Positions 1-6,484 of a stretch of DNA of 12,272 nucleotides are shown here, piece by piece; position 1 is the first letter of the stretch, and every line of letters begins with the position of its first letter. Both the position numbers and the translations under genes were made by a program. Source of the DNA: Candidatus Pelagibacterales bacterium (lineage in GTDB: Bacteria; Pseudomonadota; Alphaproteobacteria; TMED109); assembly GCA_002684605.1 (NCBI GenBank), contig NYVM01000047.1:1818-14089 (forward strand), in the 5' to 3' direction. The notes beneath the pieces were generated by a model. It was not told where the DNA came from, did no database searches, and saw only the letters and a list, made by a program, of their open reading frames with translations.

Positions 1-1
1 T

Positions 2-580
2 CTTTATCCTGGTGGATGGAACTCTACTTCATATCACTTATTTGACTTAAACGGTGATAACTACCTTGACATTATAACGGGTCAAGATTTTGGAAGCTTC
101 ATTCCGGAAATAAATGCTAACAATTTTAGTTTCGAACAAGAATATACACAAATAGTAGTTTTATGGGGGAATTCTGAAGGAAATTACTCTACTGAAAACA
201 TGACTGTAATTGAAGATTCCAATTATTTAGATGACATCCAAATTCTACTTGGTCAAACATTTACAGATTTTGATCAAGACGGGGACATTGATATCATAGC
301 TATATCCACCCAAGAATACTCAGGATTTGCTTTGAATTTATTTAAGAACAATGGTGATAAGACTTTTACAGATGTTACAGAGGAAGTTTTTGATATAAGT
401 CATGACTATCATACTTTCTTTCTGGAAGTATATGACATTCACACCGTGGATAAAGATGGTGATGGCGATTATGATTTAGTTCCAGGGAATACTGGTTCTT
501 GGGGTGGGCAAATTGACACAATTGACAATTTATGGTGGGAGAATACAGGCGGTAATTATTCCATTAGAAAAGAAGACTAA
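2..580 (+). CDS. FG-GAP/VCBS repeat protein, 3' part only
   Basis: The frame is open from the left edge of the window and stops with TAA at 578-580, so about 192 C-terminal residues are visible and the true start lies outside. Three acidic, glycine-rich motifs are seen: FDLNGDNYLDIITG near the start, FTDFDQDGDIDIIAI in the middle and VDKDGDGDYDLVPGN near the end. These are the calcium-binding DxDxDG loops typical of FG-GAP/VCBS beta-propeller blades. Such proteins are usually exported and act in adhesion or binding of carbohydrates or other surface ligands. No sorting domain is visible, because the protein ends soon after the last blade with a lysine/glutamate/aspartate tail. The gene looks less AT-rich than the genes to its right and may be ordinary host sequence at the border of an accessory region. 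The precise ligand cannot be told. Confidence 0.85.
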   Translation, partial: LYPGGWNSTSYHLFDLNGDNYLDIITGQDFGSFIPEINANNFSFEQEYTQIVVLWGNSEGNYSTENMTVIEDSNYLDDIQILLGQTFTDFDQDGDIDIIAISTQEYSGFALNLFKNNGDKTFTDVTEEVFDISHDYHTFFLEVYDIHTVDKDGDGDYDLVPGNTGSWGGQIDTIDNLWWENTGGNYSIRKED

Positions 581-597
581 CTTTCAAGATACAATAA

Positions 598-623
598 CCT
601 CCCAAGCGGAGGGTTTTTCTTTT
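598..623 (+). terminator. Rho-independent terminator after the FG-GAP gene
   Basis: CCTCC (598-602) pairs with GGAGG (608-612) around a five-base loop, and TTTTTCTTTT follows at 614-623. It lies 17 bp after the stop codon at 580. Its T-rich tail runs directly into the left end of repeat C1, so the repeat sits exactly at the transcript end of the upstream gene. Confidence 0.7.
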
Positions 624-850
624 ACACCAACGGATACAATCCAAATCCCTTCTAATCCATTGATATCATTGACTTAATCTAAGATTTATAAAAGGCATTT
701 TAGGGGGGAGTTGTTTGGGTAAAGTGTGGATACGTGATTGGTGAAAATCTAAAACTTCTAAGGCATCCCTAACCCAGGCACAGGGGCATGGGTTTTAGAA
801 ATCAGTTTTTCTATTGAAACAAGGGGATGGGATTTTATATGTAATCCATA
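615..850 (+). repeat. Dispersed structured repeat, copy C1 (long form)
   Basis: The core begins TTTTCTTTTACACCAA and ends GTGTGGATACGTGATTGGTG around 724-743. A tail shared only with copy C2 continues to about 850 and includes CACAGGGGCATGGGTTTTA. By hand alignment, 632-752 matches C2 2930-3050 with about 12 substitutions and no gap. The ends are imperfect inverted repeats: ACACCAA (624-630) against TTGGTG (738-743), and ATACAATCCAAA (634-645) against TTTGG...GTGT (714-727). There is no convincing open frame. The stretch between the genes ending at 580 and 869 holds only the terminator and this repeat. It may be a recombination site, a MITE-like element or a structured RNA. Confidence 0.85.
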
Positions 851-868
851 CAGTGTATCTAATTGACT

Positions 869-1459
869 TTATAACACAGTAATTATAGAATCATATCTTT
901 TAGGAGTCTTGACATAATTTTGACCACTTTTTAACCATGTTTTGTTTCCTTGTCCATGATTAGCAAATGAATAAGCGTCATCATGATAATAAATTTTACA
1001 TTTATCGTCCTCTATGTAAGCTATATATATATTTTTATCTCTATAATTATGATCAATTGTAAATCGCCCTTTTTGCTGAATCCTCAACATTGTTTTTCCA
1101 TCAATATGAACAGCAATAAAATTAGCATTCATCCAATCATAATTTAATTTAAAACATTCAAAACCATAGTCCACAAGAGCTGCGGAAATTTTATAGAAGG
1201 TATATTTCACTTTTTGATTTCGATTTAGTCTTTTGTAGGGAATTTTAGTATTCCAATAATCACTTGAACTTGTTCCACCAGTTATCGGATTATGAGTTGT
1301 TCGAATTAGTTTTTTAACTGCTTCAACTGCAAAATGCAAAGCTTGCCAATCAATATTTTTCATGTGCTCTAATAATTCCTCTTGACTCTTATCATTATAG
1401 TCTTCTGGCAAAAGATTATTTTGTCTTAACATACTTATAATTCGTCTTTTTGTCAACAT
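869..1459 (-). CDS. PD-(D/E)XK nuclease-like protein, solitary
   Basis: The protein has 196 residues, starting at ATG 1457-1459 and reading leftward. The N-terminal half (residues 1-60) is helical, with MLRQNNLLPEDYNDKSQEEL, followed by GGTSSSDYW and KRLNRNQKVKYTFYK. The C-terminal half has YDWMNANFIAVHIDG (107-121), RIQQKGRFTI (126-135) and KNIYIAYIED (142-151). A hydrophobic 'xDFIA' strand followed by 'IQxKGR' is what I associate with a restriction-endonuclease-like (PD-(D/E)XK) fold. Under that reading the second motif is a QxK variant, and the first acidic residue is Asn113 in place of Asp, so activity is doubtful. There is no methyltransferase or specificity gene beside it. It ends 18 bp from repeat C1 and is divergent from the CAP gene. 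The coding call is firm; the nuclease assignment is tentative and from memory of the motif pattern. Confidence 0.8.
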   Translation of the reverse strand: MLTKRRIISMLRQNNLLPEDYNDKSQEELLEHMKNIDWQALHFAVEAVKKLIRTTHNPITGGTSSSDYWNTKIPYKRLNRNQKVKYTFYKISAALVDYGFECFKLNYDWMNANFIAVHIDGKTMLRIQQKGRFTIDHNYRDKNIYIAYIEDDKCKIYYHDDAYSFANHGQGNKTWLKSGQNYVKTPKRYDSIITVL

Positions 1460-1624
1460 AAATAATTTAAATTAATCATTAAAATAGGCTTTATAAATAT
1501 AAATAAATTATTTTATAATATTATAATATACTGTATATGAATACTATATGAAAAATATAAAAGTAATATTAGGCACCCTTTAATTAAAATCGATAATAAT
1601 AGTATTAATCTAAAAACTAAAAAA
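1460..1624. promoter_or_regulatory. Divergent intergenic region, extremely AT-rich
   Basis: These 165 bp separate the minus-strand nuclease-like gene from the plus-strand CAP gene, so promoters for both must lie here. The DNA is nearly pure A/T, with runs such as TTATAATATTATAATATAC around 1513-1531. I could not pick a convincing TAnnTTTG element for either direction. A short G/C-containing patch (GGCACCC, 1571-1577) breaks the AT run before the CAP gene. Confidence 0.4.
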
Positions 1625-2074
1625 ATGAAAAAAATAATTCTATTACTTATCCTTCCCTTAATTAGTTACTCACAAGACTTAAACTCTGCTTTAAACCTTC
1701 ATAATACTCTCAGAGGATATTATGATTTGAAGCCGTTAGCCATAAATGAAGAACTAAATATAATAGCAGAAGAAAGAGCCGATGTAATCGCAGAAGAAGA
1801 TAAAATCATACACTCTGAAAATGATTATGGAGAAAGTATATTTTATACTACTGAAATAAAACTTTCAAGAGATTATTTCCTTGAAGCAACAATAAGCTGG
1901 ATAGTTGAGGTTGATAATAAGCTATCAATGAGACAAATGCTCTGTTCAGAGTGCAAAGAAATTGGATTTGGTGTCTCTATGAGCAATGATAAAGTGTTTG
2001 TGGTAGCACTTTATGATGAAATGTATGATGATGAAAATATAATTCGGAGTAGGACAGAAAATAACAAAAAGTAG
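1625..2074 (+). CDS. Secreted CAP (SCP/PR-1-like) domain protein, short and degenerate
   Basis: The protein has 149 residues. MKKIILLLILPLISYS (1-16) is a signal peptide with likely cleavage before Gln17, so the mature protein is exported or periplasmic. The CAP signature follows: LHNTLRGYYDLKPL (25-38), the alpha-1 'HNxxR...L' motif; His63 before YGES (68-71), matching the 'H...YGEN' motif; SWIVEV (91-96); and KEIGFGVS (111-118), matching 'IGfG'. The usual 'GHYTQ' segment just before IGFG is replaced by SMRQMLCSEC, so the second His of the classical CAP tetrad is missing. The domain is also shorter than the usual bacterial one of about 120-150 mature residues. CAP proteins bind lipids or act in cell-envelope processes, but the function here is unknown. 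It is the first of a plus-strand run of small genes and starts at ATG 1625. Confidence 0.82.
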   Translation: MKKIILLLILPLISYSQDLNSALNLHNTLRGYYDLKPLAINEELNIIAEERADVIAEEDKIIHSENDYGESIFYTTEIKLSRDYFLEATISWIVEVDNKLSMRQMLCSECKEIGFGVSMSNDKVFVVALYDEMYDDENIIRSRTENNKK

Positions 2075-2098
2075 ATATTAAACTATTAAAATCAAAAG

Positions 2099-2233
2099 AT
2101 GAGTCTACCACCTATATGTAATATTTGTAAAAAAGAAGAAGACTTTTGGGTTAATATAACAGACCGAAAAAAATTCTTTGAGTATTTTGAAAACTATATC
2201 TGTAGTAAATGTTCCAATAAAAGAAGCAATTAA
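2099..2233 (+). CDS. 44-residue zinc-ribbon protein
   Basis: ATG at 2099-2101 and TAA at 2231-2233 give a 44-residue protein. It contains CNIC (Cys7, Cys10) and CSKC (Cys35, Cys38), separated by a 24-residue segment rich in aromatic and charged residues. Two CxxC knuckles at this spacing are the pattern of a single structural zinc ribbon. The gene begins 24 bp after the CAP stop codon and probably shares its transcript. The function is not recognisable; such isolated ribbons may bind nucleic acid or a protein partner. The two paired CxxC motifs argue that this short frame is real. Confidence 0.65.
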   Translation: MSLPPICNICKKEEDFWVNITDRKKFFEYFENYICSKCSNKRSN

Positions 2234-2310
2234 TATATCAAATCAAAGGAACGAGAATAATTACATTTGTTTAAAATGTATAGTTGGGTGAAGTTTAAAT
2301 TGATTCAAAA

Positions 2311-2502
2311 ATGAATGGGATAATTCAATTTTTTACTGATAATTATATTTTAATAATTAGCATCCCTATATTAATAATTGTAATTAACTTCATTGATATT
2401 GATATAAAGATTGGAAAATTGAGCTATTCCTTGATGGAATGGTTTTTTGGAATAACAATTATATGTGGAGTATTTTGGATTCTATATTATAATTTTAAAT
2501 AA
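2311..2502 (+). CDS. Small two-helix membrane protein
   Basis: The protein has 63 residues with two hydrophobic helices. The first is around residues 11-28 (YILIISIPILIIVINFI) and the second around 42-60 (MEWFFGITIICGVFWILYY). They are joined by a short charged loop containing DIDIKIGK. It is probably an inner-membrane hairpin peptide; no family is recognised. The preceding 77 bp contain TACATTTG at 2262-2269, which fits the Bacteroidota -7 consensus but has no good -33 partner. The gene may therefore start its own transcript or continue from the zinc-ribbon gene. Confidence 0.68.
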   Translation: MNGIIQFFTDNYILIISIPILIIVINFIDIDIKIGKLSYSLMEWFFGITIICGVFWILYYNFK

Positions 2503-2530
2503 ACAAAAACAATGAAAAATACTTTATTAA

Positions 2531-2899
2531 ATGAGTGATTTAATAAGAAAATATTTAACTATTGACCAAAAATTTTTTAAGAGTTCATCCATTAGCAGAA
2601 CAATGGAAAGTAAAGATGAATTATATAAAGTACTAAAGTGGTGGAAAACTCTATCAGATTCGAAAACAATTGGTGACTTAAATAAAATTAATGGTAATAC
2701 ACCTCTAATTAAAATTAAATTAGGAAGCAACATCTATGTAATTAATGCTGACACAACGCAAGAGGGAACTCAAATCTTTTTGGACAATATAAATAACCCA
2801 TGGAGATTAATAAAAAATGAAAATGGTATTAAAAATAAAGTAACGAATGATTCAGATAAAGATCCAATAAAGGGATTTTACATGTATAAAATTGTCTAA
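2531..2899 (+). CDS. Hypothetical protein, 122 residues
   Basis: ATG at 2531 and TAA at 2897-2899. The product is soluble and mixed in charge, with a helical N-terminus (DLIRKYLTIDQKFF, then ELYKVLKWWKTLSD at residues 30-43). A more beta-like middle contains LIKIKLGSNIYVINADTTQ (59-77), and the C-terminus ends KGFYMYKIV. No signal peptide, membrane segment or catalytic motif is seen and no family is recognised. It starts 28 bp after the membrane peptide and ends about 15 bp before repeat C2, so it is the last gene of the C1-C2 block. The opposite strand also has an open frame at 2527-2733, but its Leu/Ile/Ser-rich translation looks like a reverse shadow. Confidence 0.75.
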   Translation: MSDLIRKYLTIDQKFFKSSSISRTMESKDELYKVLKWWKTLSDSKTIGDLNKINGNTPLIKIKLGSNIYVINADTTQEGTQIFLDNINNPWRLIKNENGIKNKVTNDSDKDPIKGFYMYKIV

Positions 2900-2914
2900 T
2901 TTTTTATCCGAAAA

Positions 2915-3146
2915 ACAATTCTTACTAATGGACACAATCCAAACCCCATCTAACCCATTGATATCATTGCTTTAACCTAGGATCTATAAAAGGTATTTTA
3001 GGGTGGAGTTGTTTGGGGAAAGTGTGGATACGTGATTGGTGAAAATCTAAAACTTCTCAAGTACTATTATTCAAAACACAGGGGCATGGGTTTTATAAAA
3101 CGGTTTTTCTATTGAATAAGGGATGAGAGATTTGATATGTAACCTA
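2915..3146 (+). repeat. Dispersed structured repeat, copy C2 (long form)
   Basis: GGACACAATCCAAA (2930-2943) begins the core and GTGTGGATACGTGATTGGTG (3022-3041) ends it, exactly 92 bp apart as in C1 and C3. The tail up to 3146 (CACAGGGGCATGGGTTTTA, then GTTTTTCTATTGAA) matches the tail of C1, with a divergent patch at about 3060-3073. The inner arms pair well: ACAC (2932-2935) with GTGT (3022-3025), and CCAAAC (2939-2944) with GTTTGG (3011-3016). The left outer end (TTACTAAT) is the most diverged of the three copies. The whole 2900-3187 gap between genes is filled by this copy plus about 40 bp leading to the MORN gene. No open frame is seen inside. Confidence 0.85.
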
Positions 3147-3187
3147 TTCTTTCTATCTTAAGTTTAATTTTTAGTTTAAAATTCATC

Positions 3188-5350
3188 ATGGGAATATTTG
3201 ATTTTTTTAATAAAAAACCTTCAGCTGAAGATTATTTTCAAAAGTCTGGTATAAATTTTCAAAACGATCAAATTCAGCTTGGTATTGAAAATCTTACTAA
3301 GGCAATAGAACTTGACCCTAAAAATGGGATATATTTTTATAATCGTGGAACTGCTAAAAAAACGATTTTAAAATATAAAGATGCTATTCCAGACCTAACA
3401 AAATCAATAGATCTTAAAATTGACAATTTAAAAGACGCTTATTTCAATAGAGCAATGTCAAAGCTTCATACTCAAGATATTGAGGGGGCATACAAGGATA
3501 ATGAAAAAGCAAAAGAACTAGGCTATGACTTAAATCAAATTGCACTTCTTAAATCTTGGCTTGATAAAGTTAAGGTTATTGGCTATGAAACATTTAGTAA
3601 ACAAATGGAAGATGGCACATATAATCTACCCCCTGTTTTAGAGTCAGAAGTAGATGATCCTCATCTTTTCAAAAGGGATCTTTCTGGTCTACAAGCATAT
3701 TTCAAGGAATTTCAAAATATGGAAAGAATATTTAATGAATTAACTTCTGGAATTAGAAATGGAATTTCTGTAAGAGAATATTTAGCCGAAGCTAATCTTT
3801 TAGGAGACAATGAATTAAAAATTGCTGCAGCGAAAGGATTTAATGATGTTTCTTCATTTTTAATTGATATGCTTGATTCAAACGAAAATTCTGAATTAAG
3901 AACTGATTATAATGCTTGTATAGAAGCAGTTAGGATACTTGATCCAGATATTGCAGATTCAGACGAAGTTTATAAAGATTTTTATGAAAACGGAAAAGTA
4001 AAGTCCACAGGATACACAAAGAATGAGCAAAAACATGGATTATGGAAGTACTATTATGAAAATGGAGAATTAGAAGAAGAAGGGAGATACAAAAATGGTA
4101 TGCGAAGTGGAACCAGAAAATCTTTTTACGAAAATGGAAATCCGAAAACTGAAGGTGATTTTGAAAATGATATGCAAGTAGGTTTTTGGAAAGGCTACAA
4201 TTTAGTGGGTCTAGTAGAATCAGAAGGTAATTACAAAAATTCAAAAAAAGAGGGTTTATGGAAAAGCTATCTAAATGGAAAGATTGAGTCTGAGGCAAAT
4301 TATAAAAATGATAAAAGAGATGGTATTTACAAGGTTTACGATAAGAAAGGAGATTTAAAAGCTGAAGCAGAATTTATCGATGATAAAAGGGAGGGATTAA
4401 CAAAATCATACCAAAATGGAATAATAGTATCAGAAGAAACATTCAAAAATGATGAAAGGAATGGTTTGACAAGAACATTTGTTAGTGGAATTATTAAAGA
4501 AGAGGTAAATTATAAAGATGGTAAACTTAATGGAGCTTTTAAAACCTATCATAAAAATGGAAAACTAAAGCTTGAACAAAATTATGTTGATGATGAGCCA
4601 GATGAATTAGTGAAATTATATGATGAAAAAGGTCAATTAATTAATGATATTGAAGATATAAATCTTGTCGACAAAGATGCTCCAATTAAGACGTTTCATA
4701 AAAATGGAAAAATAAAAAGTGAATCTTATCATTCAGATGGTGTTCTTAATGGAGTTACAAAATCATATTATGAAAATGGGGAATTAAAATTTGAAGGAAA
4801 TTTTAAAAATGATAAACTTGAAGGTGTTTATAAAGGATATTATGAAAGTGGAAAAATTAAATCATTTGGTAATTTTAAAGAGGGTAAAGAAGATGGTGAT
4901 TTCAAAGAATTTTATGAAAATAGTTTTCCTGCAACAATATCAGAAAAGAAATACAAAAACGGTAACCTTGACGGGTGGTCTATGTATAAAAATGAAAAAA
5001 ATGGCATTACAAAAAGGGAAAATTGGAAAGATGGGATCTTAATAGAGTCAATGATAAATACTTTTTACGATAAAGGAGAGCTTGAAAAACAAGAACGTTT
5101 TTATTATAAAAATGAAGAAGTTGAAAAAATTAACATAAGAACGTTTCATAAAAATGGAAATTTAGAGTCTCAATTTGATGTAGTTAATGGTAAAATAAAT
5201 GGCATCTTAAAAGCTTATCATCAAAATGGAAAATTAGAGAGAGAATCTAATATGAAAGATGGGATTCAGGATGGATTAACAAAAGTTTTTGATTCCAATG
5301 GAAATTTAGTAGCTGAAGGCATATATAAAGATGGAGAAATTTTAAAATAA
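3188..5350 (+). CDS. TPR plus MORN_2 (YwqK-type) repeat protein, 720 residues
   Basis: ATG at 3188 gives MGIFDFFNKK with no signal peptide, so the protein is probably cytoplasmic. Residues 15-125 are TPR-like helical hairpins (LGIENLTKAIELDPKNG, YFYNRGTAKK, DAYFNRAMSK). Residues 130-260 are an unassigned helical region. Residues 261-720 are about 19 tandem copies of a 22-25 residue repeat, consensus FYENGK-K-EGNYKND-K-G, the MORN_2 pattern seen in YwqK-family proteins (often labelled antitoxin-like, with little direct proof). A few repeats are irregular (around residues 475-500 and 575-640). The repeats form a beta-ladder that probably acts as a protein-binding surface. The gene follows C2 by about 40 bp and leads a four-gene plus-strand run, with the next gene only 6 bp downstream. 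TPR and MORN regions both suggest a scaffold; no enzymatic motif is visible. Confidence 0.93.
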   Translation: MGIFDFFNKKPSAEDYFQKSGINFQNDQIQLGIENLTKAIELDPKNGIYFYNRGTAKKTILKYKDAIPDLTKSIDLKIDNLKDAYFNRAMSKLHTQDIEGAYKDNEKAKELGYDLNQIALLKSWLDKVKVIGYETFSKQMEDGTYNLPPVLESEVDDPHLFKRDLSGLQAYFKEFQNMERIFNELTSGIRNGISVREYLAEANLLGDNELKIAAAKGFNDVSSFLIDMLDSNENSELRTDYNACIEAVRILDPDIADSDEVYKDFYENGKVKSTGYTKNEQKHGLWKYYYENGELEEEGRYKNGMRSGTRKSFYENGNPKTEGDFENDMQVGFWKGYNLVGLVESEGNYKNSKKEGLWKSYLNGKIESEANYKNDKRDGIYKVYDKKGDLKAEAEFIDDKREGLTKSYQNGIIVSEETFKNDERNGLTRTFVSGIIKEEVNYKDGKLNGAFKTYHKNGKLKLEQNYVDDEPDELVKLYDEKGQLINDIEDINLVDKDAPIKTFHKNGKIKSESYHSDGVLNGVTKSYYENGELKFEGNFKNDKLEGVYKGYYESGKIKSFGNFKEGKEDGDFKEFYENSFPATISEKKYKNGNLDGWSMYKNEKNGITKRENWKDGILIESMINTFYDKGELEKQERFYYKNEEVEKINIRTFHKNGNLESQFDVVNGKINGILKAYHQNGKLERESNMKDGIQDGLTKVFDSNGNLVAEGIYKDGEILK

Positions 5351-5356
5351 AATATT

Positions 5357-5647
5357 ATGAATGATACAAGTAAAATACTTTTAATGATTTTTTTATTGTT
5401 TTTTCAAACAACAATTACTCATGGATACATAATTGATAAACCAAATCAGACTGATTACAATGAAGGATGGGAAGATGGATTCTGTGAAGGATGGAAGGAT
5501 GAAAAAGGGCAATTTGCAATATGTCCAATAACACCAATAGCTCCGATTCCCAAATTAAACTGCATGGAAGGTTACAAATGTGGATATAACAGAGGATTTA
5601 AGTATGGGCTTTGCAAGGCAATGGGGAGAAGCAATTGTAAAAAATAA
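5357..5647 (+). CDS. Secreted Cys-rich protein with Gly/aromatic repeats
   Basis: The protein has 96 residues. SKILLMIFLLFFQTTITHG (5-23) is a signal peptide, so it is exported. The mature part has two related segments: YNEGWEDGFCEGWKD (34-48) and GYKCGYNRGFKYGLC (72-86). A Pro/Ile-rich linker (CPITPIAPIPKLNC) joins them. There are six cysteines (43, 56, 69, 75, 86, 94), enough for three disulfides. Small secreted proteins with 'YxxGYxDGxxxGW' repeats recur in flavobacteria, but I know of no assigned function. The start is only 6 bp after the MORN gene stop, so the two are very probably co-transcribed, which pairs a cytoplasmic scaffold with an exported product. Confidence 0.83.
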   Translation: MNDTSKILLMIFLLFFQTTITHGYIIDKPNQTDYNEGWEDGFCEGWKDEKGQFAICPITPIAPIPKLNCMEGYKCGYNRGFKYGLCKAMGRSNCKK

Positions 5648-5705
5648 AAGATTTATTTGAAAATAATTTATAAATTTAAGTAGTAGGCAAATATCAAAAT
5701 TGATT

Positions 5706-6116
5706 ATGGGATTGTTTGGTAATATAAGTGAGCAAAAAAAAGAGAGAAAGGAAACTATTAAAATATTCACTGAAATTGTAAAAAATAAAGAAGAGATTAT
5801 TAAATCGTTAAAAAAAGTAAGTGAAATTAGTTTCAAAAAACCCAAAGGTGGAAAAAGAATACCTAGTTCTGCAATAAGAGGAACTAAAAATTGGGAGATC
5901 ATGAGTAACCATTATCGAAATTGTAGAAATAAGGAAATAGAGGGTTACATTAATAAATTATATGATGATTTTAATATCAGAATTGATGAAAAATACGTAG
6001 ATAAGATTATTAGATATGTAAAAAGAAAAGAAGATTTTTATGATTTAGAGGACACTGGGTTAATTTTTGGGAAAGAAAAATATTTAAAAACATTAAGGAA
6101 CTTGTTAGATGACTAA
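5706..6116 (+). CDS. Hypothetical protein, 136 residues, MGLFG start
   Basis: I chose ATG 5706 (MGLFGNISEQKKERKE), not a TTG two codons upstream. The N-terminal 45 residues are a charged, probably coiled helix (KIFTEIVKNKEEIIKSLKKV). A basic Gly/Lys patch (KKPKGGKRIP) follows at about 43-52, then a helical C-terminus with YDDFNIRIDEKYVDKIIRYVKRKEDF. No membrane segment or known motif is seen. The opening MGLFG resembles the MGIFD start of the MORN protein, a common beginning for cytoplasmic Bacteroidota proteins and not evidence of homology. It follows the secreted protein by 58 bp and probably belongs to the same transcript. Function unknown. Confidence 0.8.
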   Translation: MGLFGNISEQKKERKETIKIFTEIVKNKEEIIKSLKKVSEISFKKPKGGKRIPSSAIRGTKNWEIMSNHYRNCRNKEIEGYINKLYDDFNIRIDEKYVDKIIRYVKRKEDFYDLEDTGLIFGKEKYLKTLRNLLDD

Positions 6117-6136
6117 TCTAATAAATATTAGGTTTG

Positions 6137-6472
6137 ATGAAAAAAGAATTTAAATATAAGGTTGAAATTGAAGAATATTCGAGGGATGGTTTATCAGAAA
6201 TTGTACATAATATAGTTATGTGGAATGGAGAATTTGAAGTCTTTTACCTTGATGATGGTGAAATTGATTATGAAAACGATGAAAGGGACTCTGATATAGA
6301 AAATATATCTTTTATAGGAGATGGAAAACCTTTTGATTATTTATTTTATGACGAAGATGACAATGAGTATGATCCATACCTTCGTTCCACTTATGGCGAA
6401 AAATATTTTGAAGATGAAGAATCTGCAAAAACATATTATAATTCATTAGTTAAAAAATACATAAAAGACTAG
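6137..6472 (+). CDS. Acidic hypothetical protein, 111 residues
   Basis: I chose ATG 6137 (MKKEFKYKVEIEEY) over the TTG one codon earlier. The protein is strongly acidic, with clusters such as YLDDGEIDYENDERDSD (35-51) and FYDEDDNEYDP (71-81), and ends in ESAKTYYNSLVKKYIKD. No signal peptide or membrane helix is present. Small, soluble, acidic proteins of this kind are common among immunity proteins and DNA mimics, but nothing here proves either. The start is 20 bp after the stop of the preceding gene, and it is the last plus-strand gene of the C2-C3 block. It converges with the next, also acidic, gene across 12 bp. Confidence 0.78.
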   Translation: MKKEFKYKVEIEEYSRDGLSEIVHNIVMWNGEFEVFYLDDGEIDYENDERDSDIENISFIGDGKPFDYLFYDEDDNEYDPYLRSTYGEKYFEDEESAKTYYNSLVKKYIKD

Positions 6473-6484
6473 TACAATTAAATC

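Noticed and set aside
2527..2733. Minus-strand open frame opposite the 122-residue hypothetical gene
   Set aside because: Low-complexity Leu/Ile/Ser translation typical of a reverse-strand shadow; the plus-strand frame is longer and fits the run of genes.
2889..2920. Hairpin AAATTGT...ACAATT after the 122-residue gene as a terminator
   Set aside because: Short AT-only arms with a long loop overlapping the stop codon, and no T-tract after it.
2944..2960. ATCTAAC (fits RYYYAAC) in C2 as a canonical integron attC inverse core
   Set aside because: The heptamer is absent from C1 and C3 at the aligned position, and no GTTRRRY partner is conserved. Only the general architecture resembles attC.
3930..4298. 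Minus-strand open frame inside the MORN gene
   Set aside because: A His/Phe/Leu-rich mirror of the Asn/Glu/Lys-rich MORN repeats; not a gene.
4791..5042. Alternative plus-strand frame inside the MORN gene
   Set aside because: Lies wholly within the clearly coding MORN frame, with a Lys/Met-rich frameshifted translation.
5555..5902. Minus-strand frame across the secreted protein end and next gene
   Set aside because: Overlaps two better-supported plus-strand genes and has a Leu/Phe/Ile-rich antisense composition.
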